A stretch of DNA of 64,000 nucleotides from JAHKLT01 sp046197865 (GTDB lineage: Archaea > Methanobacteriota > Methanobacteria > Methanobacteriales > Methanobacteriaceae). Each line of letters opens with the position of its first letter. Positions within the stretch are counted from its first letter, which is position 1. The stretch is from assembly GCF_046197865.1 (NCBI RefSeq), contig NZ_CP166990.1:1798001-1862000 (forward strand). Reading direction: 5' to 3'. Under the pieces are notes generated by a model that saw nothing but the letters and a program-made list of their open reading frames with translations, searched no databases and was not told the origin of the DNA. Below are positions 16,107 through 24,364 of the stretch, in pieces. Made by a program: the position numbers and the translations under genes.

Positions 16107-17198
16107 TTAATTTTTTAAAGCATCTAATGCTTTAATCCAAGTTTTAGAGTTAGTAGGAGTATGATCAACACTATTAATTTTTACAGTAATAGCATCATTA
16201 GGACATGCTTTCTCACATGCTCCACAGCGTATACAATATTCGTCTTTTTTAACAATATTGTCTAATATTTGACCAGGACCTGTAGGAATTGGGAAACTCA
16301 ATACATTACATGGGCAAATATCAACACATGCTCCACAACTTTTACATTTATCTTGATCTATATCTAAAGTACCTGTGAATGCTTTTTTGGTTTTAGCAGC
16401 TGTTGTAGGGCATACACCTTCACACCAACCACATTTAACACAATGATCTTGTTCAATAATAGATGAACCAGTCACAACAGCATCAGCTGGGTCTAAATCA
16501 TAATCTCCATAAGAACAAATTCTACATACCGCATCAATTGCATTTTTAGGACATACTTTTTTACATACTAAACAGTAAACACATTTATCTTTATCAATAA
16601 CAATTGACTCTTCACCGGATTTTTCATCAACAACTATAGCTTCTGCAGGACACATTTCCTCACAGACACCACAGTATATACATTTGTCTTCATTGACACT
16701 TATTTCCCCAGTCACTAAATCAGAACGTTTTGGTAAATGACGTTCAATAGTAATAGCTTCTCTAGGACATGCAACTTGACATTTTTGACAATAAATACAC
16801 TCATCATCATCAATTTCTGCGAAATGATTGTAATGAGGATATGAATCTATATCTTTAATAGATACACCATCAATTTCGAGCTTTAATGCATCAGCAGGAC
16901 ATAACCCACTACACATACCACAAAGAACACATTTGTCTTCATCAATGTCGATTTTTGGAGCATCAATATCTTCAATGATATTTTGCTTTATTTTATCATG
17001 ACCACTAAATTGAGTATTCAAATGGACACGAGAAATAGCCCCGACATCTTTTAATTCGATTGCTTCGACAGGACAAGTGGATTCACAAATTCCACACCCT
17101 ATACAAACATGATCATCGAAAGACAACTTTCTTACTTCTTCTGCAGCTCTTTTAATATCAAAATCATTGTCTTTGCATTCTTTTACATTTTTAATCAT
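16107..17198 (-). CDS. fwdF: polyferredoxin subunit F of formylmethanofuran dehydrogenase
   Basis: 363 residues from the ATG at 17198, which has GGAGATTGAAT ahead; an upstream TTG at 17204 is less likely. I count eight complete CxxCxxCxxxCP motifs (CIGCGICESTCP, CVLCGMCSGLCP, CIYCQKCQVACP, CIYCGVCEEMCP, CVYCLVCKKVCP, CVKCGWCEGVCP, CKSCGACVDICP, CIRCGACEKACP), i.e. eight [4Fe-4S] clusters, with one degenerate VCRICS stretch between the fifth and sixth. FwdF is the molecular wire joining the complex to ferredoxin or heterodisulfide reductase. It overlaps the upstream HTH-ferredoxin gene by 8 bp. Confidence 0.95.
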   Translation of the reverse strand: MIKNVKECKDNDFDIKRAAEEVRKLSFDDHVCIGCGICESTCPVEAIELKDVGAISRVHLNTQFSGHDKIKQNIIEDIDAPKIDIDEDKCVLCGMCSGLCPADALKLEIDGVSIKDIDSYPHYNHFAEIDDDECIYCQKCQVACPREAITIERHLPKRSDLVTGEISVNEDKCIYCGVCEEMCPAEAIVVDEKSGEESIVIDKDKCVYCLVCKKVCPKNAIDAVCRICSYGDYDLDPADAVVTGSSIIEQDHCVKCGWCEGVCPTTAAKTKKAFTGTLDIDQDKCKSCGACVDICPCNVLSFPIPTGPGQILDNIVKKDEYCIRCGACEKACPNDAITVKINSVDHTPTNSKTWIKALDALKN

Positions 17199-17649
17199 AT
17201 TCAATCTCCAAAATTTTTATAGAATTAGTTGGGCATTTATTTTCACAAATTCTACAGCCACAACAATGTCTTGAATTTATTTGAGCTTTTAATGAAACTA
17301 ATGCAATAGATTTCATAAAACACAAACCTACACACAATCCACAACCAATACAAGAATCTTTAACCTTTGCTTCAAATTCATGATTTTTACAAATTTTAAG
17401 GATTTTTCGAGCCTTTCCGTGATCTTGAACAATCACTTGTACCATAGTTAAAAAATCTTCAGGACATAAATCAGTAATCGTCTTAGCAACGTCAATAGAG
17501 TTCCAAGACAAATTCCTGCCGTTAAGATAATGAGAAACAGTAGATCTATCAATATCAAGCTCTTCAGCTATTTTTTGTTGATTTTCGCCCTGCTCTTTTA
17601 ATTTAACTGCAGCCAAATATTTTAATCCAGACTCAATATGTTTTGGCAT
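17191..17649 (-). CDS. fwdH: HTH-ferredoxin fusion at the head of the fwd operon (FwdH-like)
   Basis: 152 residues. Residues 22-46 (NQQKIAEELDIDRSTVSHYL) form a clear helix-turn-helix. The C-terminal half has two [4Fe-4S] motifs: C100/C103/C106/C110, with Phe instead of Pro after the last Cys, and C129/C132/C135/C139 followed by Pro. Two-cluster FwdH proteins are known at this position in Methanothermobacter; the HTH argues for a second role as an iron-sulfur-sensing regulator. Two TGTGT-N7-ACACA palindromes precede the gene. It may therefore be an autoregulator as well as, or instead of, an electron-transfer subunit. RBS: GGTGGATTAA. Confidence 0.8.
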   Translation of the reverse strand: MPKHIESGLKYLAAVKLKEQGENQQKIAEELDIDRSTVSHYLNGRNLSWNSIDVAKTITDLCPEDFLTMVQVIVQDHGKARKILKICKNHEFEAKVKDSCIGCGLCVGLCFMKSIALVSLKAQINSRHCCGCRICENKCPTNSIKILEIEYD

Positions 17650-17660
17650 TTAATCCACCA

Positions 17661-17677
17661 TGTGTATTGATTACACA
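17661..17677. promoter_or_regulatory. palindrome TGTGT-N7-ACACA, site 1 of fwd promoter
   Basis: TGTGTATTGATTACACA, 12 bp upstream of the fwdH start codon, in the leader and over the likely transcription start of the TATA-like element at 17690-17699 (minus strand). It shares the TGTGT-N7-ACACA form with site 2. Confidence 0.6.
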
Positions 17678-17724
17678 TTTATTTCCTATAAATATATAAT
17701 TACCTACTAAAACTAAGACGGAAG

Positions 17725-17754
17725 CTTTATATAGTATTGTGTTGTATCAACACA
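17725..17754. promoter_or_regulatory. fwd TATA element with palindrome site 2
   Basis: The 17-bp palindrome TGTGTTGTATCAACACA occupies 17738-17754. It abuts a minus-strand TATA-like CTATATAAAG (about 17725-17734), so a bound protein would cover the BRE side. Sites 1 and 2 are centred 77 bp apart and flank both candidate TATA boxes. Confidence 0.6.
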
Positions 17755-17975
17755 TAAAAAATATTTATTAAATTGAAGTGAAATAAGCTTAAACAATATT
17801 ATAAAACTTAATCATGAAAATAAGAAGATAAAATAATGTTAATTTAAGAAAACAATATTTAATAAAAAGATTTTTGATAAAATAAAAATATAAAAAAGTT
17901 TAAATAAATTAAAAAACATAATTAAAAATTAACTTATATATTATTATAGTAAATAAAAAAAGGTTGGATTTTATT

Positions 17976-18680
17976 ATGAAAATAGTGTCAATTGTAGGTA
18001 TGAAAGATAGCGGAAAAACTTCATTAACTACAAAAATAATTAGTGAACTTAAAAATAGAGGAAATAAAGTAGCTACTATAAAAGATTCACATCATAAAAT
18101 GGAAATGGATAGAGAAAACACTGATACTTGGAAACATAAGCAAGCAGGATCAGATATAGTAACAGGTGTAGGTAATACAACATTTTTTAATATAATGGAA
18201 AAACTTCCACTTGAGAGAATATTGTTTCTTATAAAAGTAATAGATGAACCTGACTATGTTGTAATAGAAGGATTTAAAGATTATAATTATCCGAAAATTA
18301 CCACTTCAGAAGAGCTTATTGATGAATATACTATAGAATATGTAGATTCTTTTAAAATTAAAGATGAGGAAATAGCTCCATTAGTCGATAAGATTGAAAA
18401 TAAAAGTTGTGATATTGTAAACACTTTATTTATTAATAATTGCGGATATAATGATGGAGATTCAATAGCTAAAGGAATAATTAGTGGAGAAATAGATTCC
18501 AAAGATTTAGATAAAACTGATGTTAGTTTATCGGTTGATGGGAAAGTTATTGGTTTAAATAAATTTGTAAATAACTTTTTAAGGGAAAGTATAGTTGGAA
18601 TGCTAAAATCTCTTAAAACAAAACAATACGATGTAAAAAATAAAGAAAAAATTGAAATAGCTATTAATAAAAAGGAATAG
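17976..18680 (+). CDS. mobB: MobB, molybdopterin-guanine dinucleotide biosynthesis adapter
   Basis: 234 residues from the ATG at 17976, with GGTTGGAT upstream; a TTG at 17964 also opens the frame. The P-loop GMKDSGKT is at residues 8-15, followed by the MobB pattern KVATIKDSHH...DTWKHKQAGSD and YVVIEGFKD. MobB is a GTPase that helps attach GMP to molybdopterin, making the MGD cofactor used by both FwdB and FdhA encoded on either side. The C-terminal about 95 residues (VSLSVDGKVIGLNKFVNNFLRE...) are an extension seen in archaeal forms. moaA follows after 8 bp. Confidence 0.9.
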   Translation: MKIVSIVGMKDSGKTSLTTKIISELKNRGNKVATIKDSHHKMEMDRENTDTWKHKQAGSDIVTGVGNTTFFNIMEKLPLERILFLIKVIDEPDYVVIEGFKDYNYPKITTSEELIDEYTIEYVDSFKIKDEEIAPLVDKIENKSCDIVNTLFINNCGYNDGDSIAKGIISGEIDSKDLDKTDVSLSVDGKVIGLNKFVNNFLRESIVGMLKSLKTKQYDVKNKEKIEIAINKKE

Positions 18681-18688
18681 GGCATTAT

Positions 18689-19618
18689 ATGAATGACTTC
18701 AAAACAAAAGATAAGTTTGAAAGACCCATTATCTCACTTAGAATCTCTATAACAAATAGATGTAATTTAAACTGTGTTTATTGTCATCACGATGGCATGG
18801 TCCCATCTAGTGATGAAATGACACCAGATGAAATTTATAAAGTTTGTCAAATAGCTAAAAGACTTGGAATTAATAAAATAAGAATTTCTGGTGGAGAACC
18901 TTTAATTAGAAAAGATATTGTTGAAATTATTGAAAAAATAGCTAAATTAAATTTTAAAGATGTTTCAATTACAACAAATGGAACTTTATTAGGAAAATAT
19001 GCAGATGATCTTAAAAAAGCAGGGCTTAACAGAATAAATGTTAGCTTAGATAGTTTAGATCCTGAAGTTTATGAATTTGTAACTAAAAAAGATTATTTAG
19101 ATAAAGCAAAAGAAGGAATTATTAAATCTGTAGAAGCAGGATTATATCCAGTTAAAATAAACATGGTATTAATGAATGGTATTAATGAAAATGAAGTTAA
19201 AGACATGTTTAAATTTTCAAAAGATCATGGTATTATTTTACAATTAATAGAACTTGTTAAAAGCGAAAATTGTGATGATAGCTATTTTAGTGAAAAATAT
19301 TATTATGATGTTAATCCATTAGAAGAAAACCTAGAAAAAATAGCTGATGAAGTTAGAGTTAGAGAGTTCATGCAAAACAGGAAAAAATATTATATTGATG
19401 GCGGAGAATTAGAAGTAGTTCATCCCATAGATAATAAAGATTTTTGTAAAAATTGTACACGTCTTAGAATAAGTCCTGATGGAAAAATAAAACCTTGTTT
19501 ACTTAAAAATGATAATTTAGTTGATTTTGTTAAGTTTATTAGAGAAGATTACTCTGATGAGCAATTAGAAAAAATATTCATTGAAGGAATAAATAAACGT
19601 GAACCGTTTTATAAGTAA
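18689..19618 (+). CDS. moaA: GTP 3',8-cyclase MoaA (molybdopterin biosynthesis)
   Basis: 309 residues. The radical-SAM motif C25-x3-C29-x2-C32 lies within RCNLNCVYCHHDG, with ISGGEPL following. The second cluster is in the C-terminal CKNCTRLRISPDGKIKPC segment, so it is a full two-cluster MoaA. It converts GTP to 3',8-cyclo-GTP, the first step of molybdopterin synthesis. The C-terminus ends in FYK rather than the Gly-Gly tail of bacterial MoaA. Operon with mobB, located between the two MGD-enzyme operons it serves. Confidence 0.93.
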   Translation: MNDFKTKDKFERPIISLRISITNRCNLNCVYCHHDGMVPSSDEMTPDEIYKVCQIAKRLGINKIRISGGEPLIRKDIVEIIEKIAKLNFKDVSITTNGTLLGKYADDLKKAGLNRINVSLDSLDPEVYEFVTKKDYLDKAKEGIIKSVEAGLYPVKINMVLMNGINENEVKDMFKFSKDHGIILQLIELVKSENCDDSYFSEKYYYDVNPLEENLEKIADEVRVREFMQNRKKYYIDGGELEVVHPIDNKDFCKNCTRLRISPDGKIKPCLLKNDNLVDFVKFIREDYSDEQLEKIFIEGINKREPFYK

Positions 19619-19683
19619 TAGATTCTGAGGGACTATTTAAACCTTCATGAGGTAACATGTTTTAATATTTTTAGTTTAATTTT

Positions 19684-19730
19684 TAAAAAAGTTTAAAAAA
19701 GAAAAAAATAAGAATTTATAAAAATTCTTA
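19684..19730 (-). terminator. terminator of the fdhCAB operon
   Basis: Read on the minus strand, a 9-bp perfect stem TAAGAATTT/AAATTCTTA with a 4-nt loop (19709-19730) lies just after the fdhB stop. It is followed by TTTTTTTCTTTTTT and further T-runs. This is a textbook hairpin plus U-tract, and may also be helped by the convergent moaA end. Confidence 0.75.
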
Positions 19731-19736
19731 AATTAT

Positions 19737-20936
19737 TCATTTACTTTTTTGGTATTCAGTGAAAGGAAGTTTATCATCACTATCAACACCTGGAATATAT
19801 CCGAATGTTTCAGTGACTTTATTATTGATTGTAGCTAATATTTTAGATACAGGAATTTCTGAAGGACAAACATCTTCACACTGACCACAATTTGTACAAA
19901 CATCAGCAATGTGTACAAAACGAGTTAAGTGATAAAATGGTGCTGCTGGAGTATATCCACCAGGAACCCATTCAGGACCTTCTGCTTCTAAACAACAATC
20001 TTCACAATAACAAAGAGGACATGCTTCACGACAACCATAACATTTCATACATTTAGATAAATCATCACTGTATTTATGAAGTATATCAATAATATCCCCA
20101 GTAGTTCCTTCGAAATCAGCTGCTTTTTGTTTTTCAGCACCTTTTGACATTACTTCAGCTATTTTTTCTCTAATAGCAATGCCTTTTTCAATAGGTTCTT
20201 CAGTTTTTATTTTATCAGAAGCTATTACACTTTCTAAAATATCTGCACCTTTATCTGAGAAAACTTCTACGAAAGTAGCTTTACCTGCTAAAGGACCAAT
20301 AACACCCCAATTACCTAATGCTAAATCTGCATTAAATGGAATTTTCATACTACATCTTTGGCAGTTAGTTCTACGGCCCATACCTTCTTCTTCAAGTTCA
20401 TCAATACTAAATTGATTTTCTTTACCATCACTTGTTCCAATAATAAGATTTCCTTTAGATATTTCTTCGTGTTGGACTTTTTCAGGGTCTAATTCATAGA
20501 CATCTTTAATCATTTTAATAGAAGGAACTGGATTGAATGTTCCACCACAGTTTATTCCAACCATGACAACATTATCTTCAATAACTTTGCCTTTTTTCAT
20601 TAATTCTCTTAAAGATTTAGCATCACATGGTTTACATGCAACAGCTAATTTCATGTCACGAGCACCATCTAAATATTTAGATAAAAACTTAGCAACATTT
20701 AATGTACCGAAATGAATAGAACCAGCAGATTTTATAATTTCCTCAGGGTCTGTGATAACTGTTGGTACTGCATCATATAAGTCACTAGCTTTTTTAACAG
20801 CTACGACTCCATCTACGATGTTTTCTTCTAAGAGGTGTTTCATAATAGTGGTTACAACACCACCATATTCTCCTTTATTTGCAATATCTTCATTATTAGA
20901 ATATGCATAAAATTTATCATTTACTTTTACAGACAT
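19737..20936 (-). CDS. fdhB: F420-dependent formate dehydrogenase beta subunit
   Basis: 399 residues from the ATG at 20936 (preceded by GAGTGGTTAAA), one base after the fdhA stop. The N-terminal and central parts are the FrhB/FdhB-type F420- and FAD-binding domain (GVVTTIMKHLLEENIVDGVV, CKPCDAKSLREL, TNCQRCSMKIPFNADLALGNWG). The C-terminal part has two [4Fe-4S] clusters (CMKCYGCREACP and CTNCGQCEDVCP) plus a CYCEDCC stretch. It takes electrons from FdhA and reduces coenzyme F420, or feeds a heterodisulfide reductase complex. It completes the fdhC-fdhA-fdhB operon. Confidence 0.94.
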   Translation of the reverse strand: MSVKVNDKFYAYSNNEDIANKGEYGGVVTTIMKHLLEENIVDGVVAVKKASDLYDAVPTVITDPEEIIKSAGSIHFGTLNVAKFLSKYLDGARDMKLAVACKPCDAKSLRELMKKGKVIEDNVVMVGINCGGTFNPVPSIKMIKDVYELDPEKVQHEEISKGNLIIGTSDGKENQFSIDELEEEGMGRRTNCQRCSMKIPFNADLALGNWGVIGPLAGKATFVEVFSDKGADILESVIASDKIKTEEPIEKGIAIREKIAEVMSKGAEKQKAADFEGTTGDIIDILHKYSDDLSKCMKCYGCREACPLCYCEDCCLEAEGPEWVPGGYTPAAPFYHLTRFVHIADVCTNCGQCEDVCPSEIPVSKILATINNKVTETFGYIPGVDSDDKLPFTEYQKSK

Positions 20937-20937
20937 T

Positions 20938-22995
20938 TTAACCACTCAATTTTTCTACTTTGATTGCACAAGCTTTTAATTCGACCATTTTACATTTAGG
21001 ATCTAATGAATTGGAGTTAGTTAACATATTTGCTGCACATTCAGTAAAGTGCATAGGGATATTAACAATACCTTCTTTAATATCTTCAGTTACTCTAACA
21101 GGAATTTCAATTTCTCCTCTTCTGGATTTAGCTTTAACAGTTTCTTTATCAATAACGCCTAATTTTTCAGCATCATTAGTGTTGATTTCAATCCATCCAG
21201 ATTTTACTTCATTATCTAGTGTTTTACATCTTCTAGTCATAGCTGCATGATAATGGAATAAAGTACGAGTAGTTGTTAAAAGTAAAGGATATTCTGCATC
21301 AGGAGTTTCGACAGGTCCTAAATGTTCTTGAGGCATAAATGCACCTAATCCATCAGGATGTGCGAATTTTTCTTTATGCATTAAAGGTCCACAAGGATCA
21401 TCTTCGCTGAAACATGGCCAATGTATAGATTCTGGTTTATCCATTCTTTCTTTGTCCATTCCAGCCATATTTGGTGCAACTTCTCTTATTTCTTCAAAAA
21501 TATCTCGAGCAGTTTCATAATGGAATTTTTCTCTTGGAACTCCCATTCTAACAGCAATTTCTTCCATTATTTTCCAATCAAGCATAGCTTCACCAGGTGG
21601 TTCTTGAGCTTTTCTTACATTTTGAACTCTTCGCTCACCACTTGTAAAGGTTCCATCTTGTTCACCCCATCCTGCTGCAGGCAATACTACATCTGCCATA
21701 GCTGCAGTATCAGTCATAAATAACTCTTGAACAACAAGCATTTCAAGGTTGTCTATAGCTTCTTTTGTATGAGTTATATCTGCATCAGTTAAAACAGGAT
21801 CTTCACCATGAATATATAATACTTTCATATCTCCATCATGAGCAGCATTCATCATTTCAATTAATGTTAATCCTGGTTTTGCAGGTAAGTTTACACCATA
21901 ATAATCATTAAACCATTTAGTAGTTTCTTCATCAGCTACTTTACGGTATCCTGGATAATCTGAAGGAAGTGCTCCCATATCACAAGCACCTTGTACATTA
22001 TTTTGACCTCTTAATGGATTTACACCAGTACCTTCTCTTCCAATATTACCAGTAAGCATTGCTAAATTAGCAACAGACATAACATTGTCTGCACCGTGTG
22101 AATGTTCTGTAATACCTAATCCATGGACAGATGCAGCTTTAGCTGCTTTAGCATAATCCATTGTAACTTCGATTAATGTATCTTTATCACATTCTGCAAT
22201 TTCACAAACTGAATCTATATCATAGCGAGAAACTAATTCTTTGAGTTCCTCATATCCTTTTGTTCTATTTTGAATAAATTCATCATCTTGTAATCCTGCA
22301 TCAATGATTAATTTCATCATACCATTTAAAAGAGCGACATCAGTACCAGTTTTAAATTCTAAGTATATGTCTGCTAATTTTGCTGTTGGTGTATATCTAG
22401 GATCAGCAACAATTAATTTTGCACCATTTTTCTTAGCTCTAATAAGCTTACGTCCAAACAATGGATGTGCTTCCATACTGTTAGAACCTATAACAAAAAT
22501 AACATCCGCATCTTCAATACTGTCAAATCCATTAGTCATAGCTCCTGAACCAAAAGTACTTGCAAGTCCTGCTACAGTAGGTCCGTGACAAATACGTGCA
22601 CAATGATCTACATTTTGAGTACCACAAGCAACTCTAGCTAATTTTTGAGTTATATAAATATTTTCATTAGGTGATCTTGCACATGCATAAAACCCAACTT
22701 TATTAGGATCTTCATCAGATACTTCTTTTAATTTATTTGCTACTAAATCTAAAGCTTCATCCCAAGAAGCTTCTCTAAATTCTCCATTTTCTTTAATTAA
22801 TGGTGTTTTTAATCTATCTTCCCTATTAATAAATTCAAAACTAAAGTTACCTTTAGGACATAATTTACCTTCATTAACAGGATGTCTTTTCCATGGTTCA
22901 ACACCTACTACTTTGCCATCTTTACTTACTAGATTTAACCCGCAACCAGTTCCGCAAAAAGGACAGATAGTAGGAGTGTATTTAATCTCTACCAT
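20938..22995 (-). CDS. fdhA: formate dehydrogenase alpha subunit (bis-MGD catalytic)
   Basis: 685 residues. N-terminal [4Fe-4S] ligands are C11, C14, C18 and C46, followed by the electron-transfer Lys in LCPKG. The active-site metal ligand is C136 in RICHGPTV, where some homologues have selenocysteine, so this is the cysteine form. Downstream are molybdopterin oxidoreductase signatures (GREGTGVNPLRGQNNVQGACDMG, PLLLTTTR). It oxidises formate to CO2 in the cytoplasm, allowing growth on formate. RBS: GGAGATT ahead of the ATG. The position after fdhC and directly before fdhB gives a standard fdhCAB operon. Confidence 0.96.
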   Translation of the reverse strand: MVEIKYTPTICPFCGTGCGLNLVSKDGKVVGVEPWKRHPVNEGKLCPKGNFSFEFINREDRLKTPLIKENGEFREASWDEALDLVANKLKEVSDEDPNKVGFYACARSPNENIYITQKLARVACGTQNVDHCARICHGPTVAGLASTFGSGAMTNGFDSIEDADVIFVIGSNSMEAHPLFGRKLIRAKKNGAKLIVADPRYTPTAKLADIYLEFKTGTDVALLNGMMKLIIDAGLQDDEFIQNRTKGYEELKELVSRYDIDSVCEIAECDKDTLIEVTMDYAKAAKAASVHGLGITEHSHGADNVMSVANLAMLTGNIGREGTGVNPLRGQNNVQGACDMGALPSDYPGYRKVADEETTKWFNDYYGVNLPAKPGLTLIEMMNAAHDGDMKVLYIHGEDPVLTDADITHTKEAIDNLEMLVVQELFMTDTAAMADVVLPAAGWGEQDGTFTSGERRVQNVRKAQEPPGEAMLDWKIMEEIAVRMGVPREKFHYETARDIFEEIREVAPNMAGMDKERMDKPESIHWPCFSEDDPCGPLMHKEKFAHPDGLGAFMPQEHLGPVETPDAEYPLLLTTTRTLFHYHAAMTRRCKTLDNEVKSGWIEINTNDAEKLGVIDKETVKAKSRRGEIEIPVRVTEDIKEGIVNIPMHFTECAANMLTNSNSLDPKCKMVELKACAIKVEKLSG

Positions 22996-23049
22996 TATAT
23001 AATCTCCATATTATTATTTAAAAAATAAAATTATAATTATAATTTATAA

Positions 23050-23835
23050 TTATTTTTTCCTCAAGTATACAAACCAATAGGCACATGCAACAAATATTCC
23101 TGCTCCAACAATATTACCAATAGTAACTGGTATTAAATTATTGAATAAACCCATGATTGTAATATCTCCTCCTAAAAACATACCTAATGGTATGAAGAAC
23201 ATATTTGCAACTGAATGCTCAAATCCAAGAGTTACGAAAGTCATAATTGGGAACCAAATACCAAAGATTTTACCAATAATATCATTAGATGCAAATGCCA
23301 AATAAACTGCCAAACATACAAGCCAGTTACAACCAACAGCCCTGAAGAAAGATACATCCCAGGCCAAAGCTGCCTTTTTACTGGCCAGAGTGATTGCTCC
23401 TTCTGCAAATGCTGGATCAGTCATAATCCCTGTAAGATATGCAAGTACATAAGCAACAAACAAAGCCCCAATAAAGTTGAAAACCCAACTTGTAGTCCAA
23501 TTTTTAATAAGACCTGCTAAAGTAGCCTTACCATCTAAAATACCCATAATTAAGTACATTACATTACCAGTAAACAATTCAGAACCTGCAATAACTACAA
23601 GCATCAAACCAACTGGAAACACAGCTCCAAAAGCAAATTTAACTAGGCCCGCTGGAACTCCAGCAGCAGCCATTCCAGTAGTTGTAACTTCAGCAAGTAA
23701 ACCTCCAAAAGCAATATATGCTCCTGCTAAAAATGCTAACACCATTGTATTTACTATTGGTGATTTATCTTTTATTTCACCAGTTGCTGCTATAGCTGCA
23801 GCGGTTTCTGGTGGTGTTTTGAACGATGAACTCAT
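23050..23835 (-). CDS. fdhC: formate transporter FdhC (FNT family)
   Basis: 261 residues with six hydrophobic spans and the FNT hallmarks: FLAGAYIAFGGLLAEV in the first re-entrant region, GSELFTGNVMYL in the middle, and GFEHSVANMFFIPLG near the C-terminus, containing the pore-region His. It is a pentameric formate/nitrite channel of the cell membrane that brings in formate. A perfect AGGAGGTTAAATA RBS precedes the ATG. It is first in fdhCAB and lies behind an operator-bearing promoter with an approximately 100-nt leader. Confidence 0.95.
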   Translation of the reverse strand: MSSSFKTPPETAAAIAATGEIKDKSPIVNTMVLAFLAGAYIAFGGLLAEVTTTGMAAAGVPAGLVKFAFGAVFPVGLMLVVIAGSELFTGNVMYLIMGILDGKATLAGLIKNWTTSWVFNFIGALFVAYVLAYLTGIMTDPAFAEGAITLASKKAALAWDVSFFRAVGCNWLVCLAVYLAFASNDIIGKIFGIWFPIMTFVTLGFEHSVANMFFIPLGMFLGGDITIMGLFNNLIPVTIGNIVGAGIFVACAYWFVYLRKK

Positions 23836-23883
23836 TATTTAACCTCCTATATGATGAACAATTTTTTTTCTTTTATTAAAAAT

Positions 23884-23915
23884 TAACTTTAATTTTCATG
23901 ACAAAAGTAAAGTTA
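23884..23915 (-). promoter_or_regulatory. stem-loop in the fdhC leader carrying TCATGA
   Basis: TAACTTTA (23884-23891) and TAAAGTTA (23908-23915) form an 8-bp perfect inverted repeat whose loop contains TCATGA (23896-23901), the half-site of the upstream operator. It is in the transcribed leader of fdhC, about 50 nt from the start codon. It could be an additional repressor site or an RNA structure. Confidence 0.45.
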
Positions 23916-23934
23916 AAACAATTAAAATAATTGT

Positions 23935-23968
23935 TCATGATTAATCATGATGAAATAAAATATATATA
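23935..23968 (-). promoter_or_regulatory. fdhC promoter with TCATGA-TTAA-TCATGA operator
   Basis: A minus-strand TATA box TTATATATATTT (about 23959-23968) is followed by the perfect 16-bp palindrome TCATGATTAATCATGA (23935-23950) over the expected transcription start. This position suits repression of fdhCAB. The same TCATGA-N4-TCATGA core occurs at 3440-3455 in the integrated element. Confidence 0.65.
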
Positions 23969-24054
23969 AATGTTGATTAAAAATAAATAAAAACACTTAT
24001 TAATGAAAAAAAAGATAACAATATATTCAGAAAAAGACCGATATGGTGAATGTT

Positions 24055-24360
24055 TCAGTTCGACACCATAACAAGTTCACCAGTCTTTGGATCTTTAAAA
24101 ACTTTACCTACTTCATTATAACCTTTACTTTCAGCATCACTAACACTACCAGATTCATTAGAAAATGATTCTCCAGTAACAATATCTTGTGATGCTTGAG
24201 ATTGTTGCATATCACTTATCATATTTGGATTTGTACTTAATGCCATTATAGCAAATATTAAAAATCCTAAAGCTAATACAAGCATAGCATCTGAAAGATT
24301 TGAAATTCCAGACATTGGATCATCATCTGAATCTGAAAATCTTTTCTTTTTTCTAAGCAT
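24055..24360 (-). CDS. DUF2149 protein, ExbD-like membrane protein
   Basis: 101 residues. One membrane span, NLSDAMLVLALGFLIFAIMAL (about 21-41), is preceded by a charged cytoplasmic start (MLRKKKRFSDSDDD). About 60 residues lie outside, ending KVFKDPKTGELVMVSN. The Asp at the start of the span (SDAMLVLALGF) sits where ExbD/TolR/MotB carry their proton-binding Asp. DUF2149 proteins accompany MotA/TolQ/ExbB-like channels in methanogens, as here, 5 bp downstream. It probably forms an ion-driven complex with the next gene. What it powers is unknown. Confidence 0.75.
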   Translation of the reverse strand: MLRKKKRFSDSDDDPMSGISNLSDAMLVLALGFLIFAIMALSTNPNMISDMQQSQASQDIVTGESFSNESGSVSDAESKGYNEVGKVFKDPKTGELVMVSN

Positions 24361-24364
24361 CTTC

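Larger units (their letters stand above)
17650..17975. other. divergent regulatory region between fwd and mobB
   Basis: About 326 bp, very AT-rich. The left 105 bp holds the fwd promoter elements and the two TGTGT-N7-ACACA palindromes. The right end has a plus-strand TATA-like AACTTATATATTA (about 17931-17943) for mobB. The middle, about 17760-17925, shows nothing else that I recognise. Confidence 0.55.

Noticed and set aside
19640..19660. TCATGA at 19645-19650 as a third regulatory site
   Set aside because: A single half-site between two convergent gene ends, with no promoter to regulate.
20938..22995. Selenocysteine in FdhA or FwdB
   Set aside because: The metal-ligand positions (C136 in FdhA, C128 in FwdB) are encoded by cysteine codons, with no in-frame TGA.
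23941..23960. Box C-like ATGATGA near the fdhC promoter as a C/D box sRNA
   Set aside because: No box D (CTGA) with suitable spacing follows, and the bases belong to the operator palindrome.
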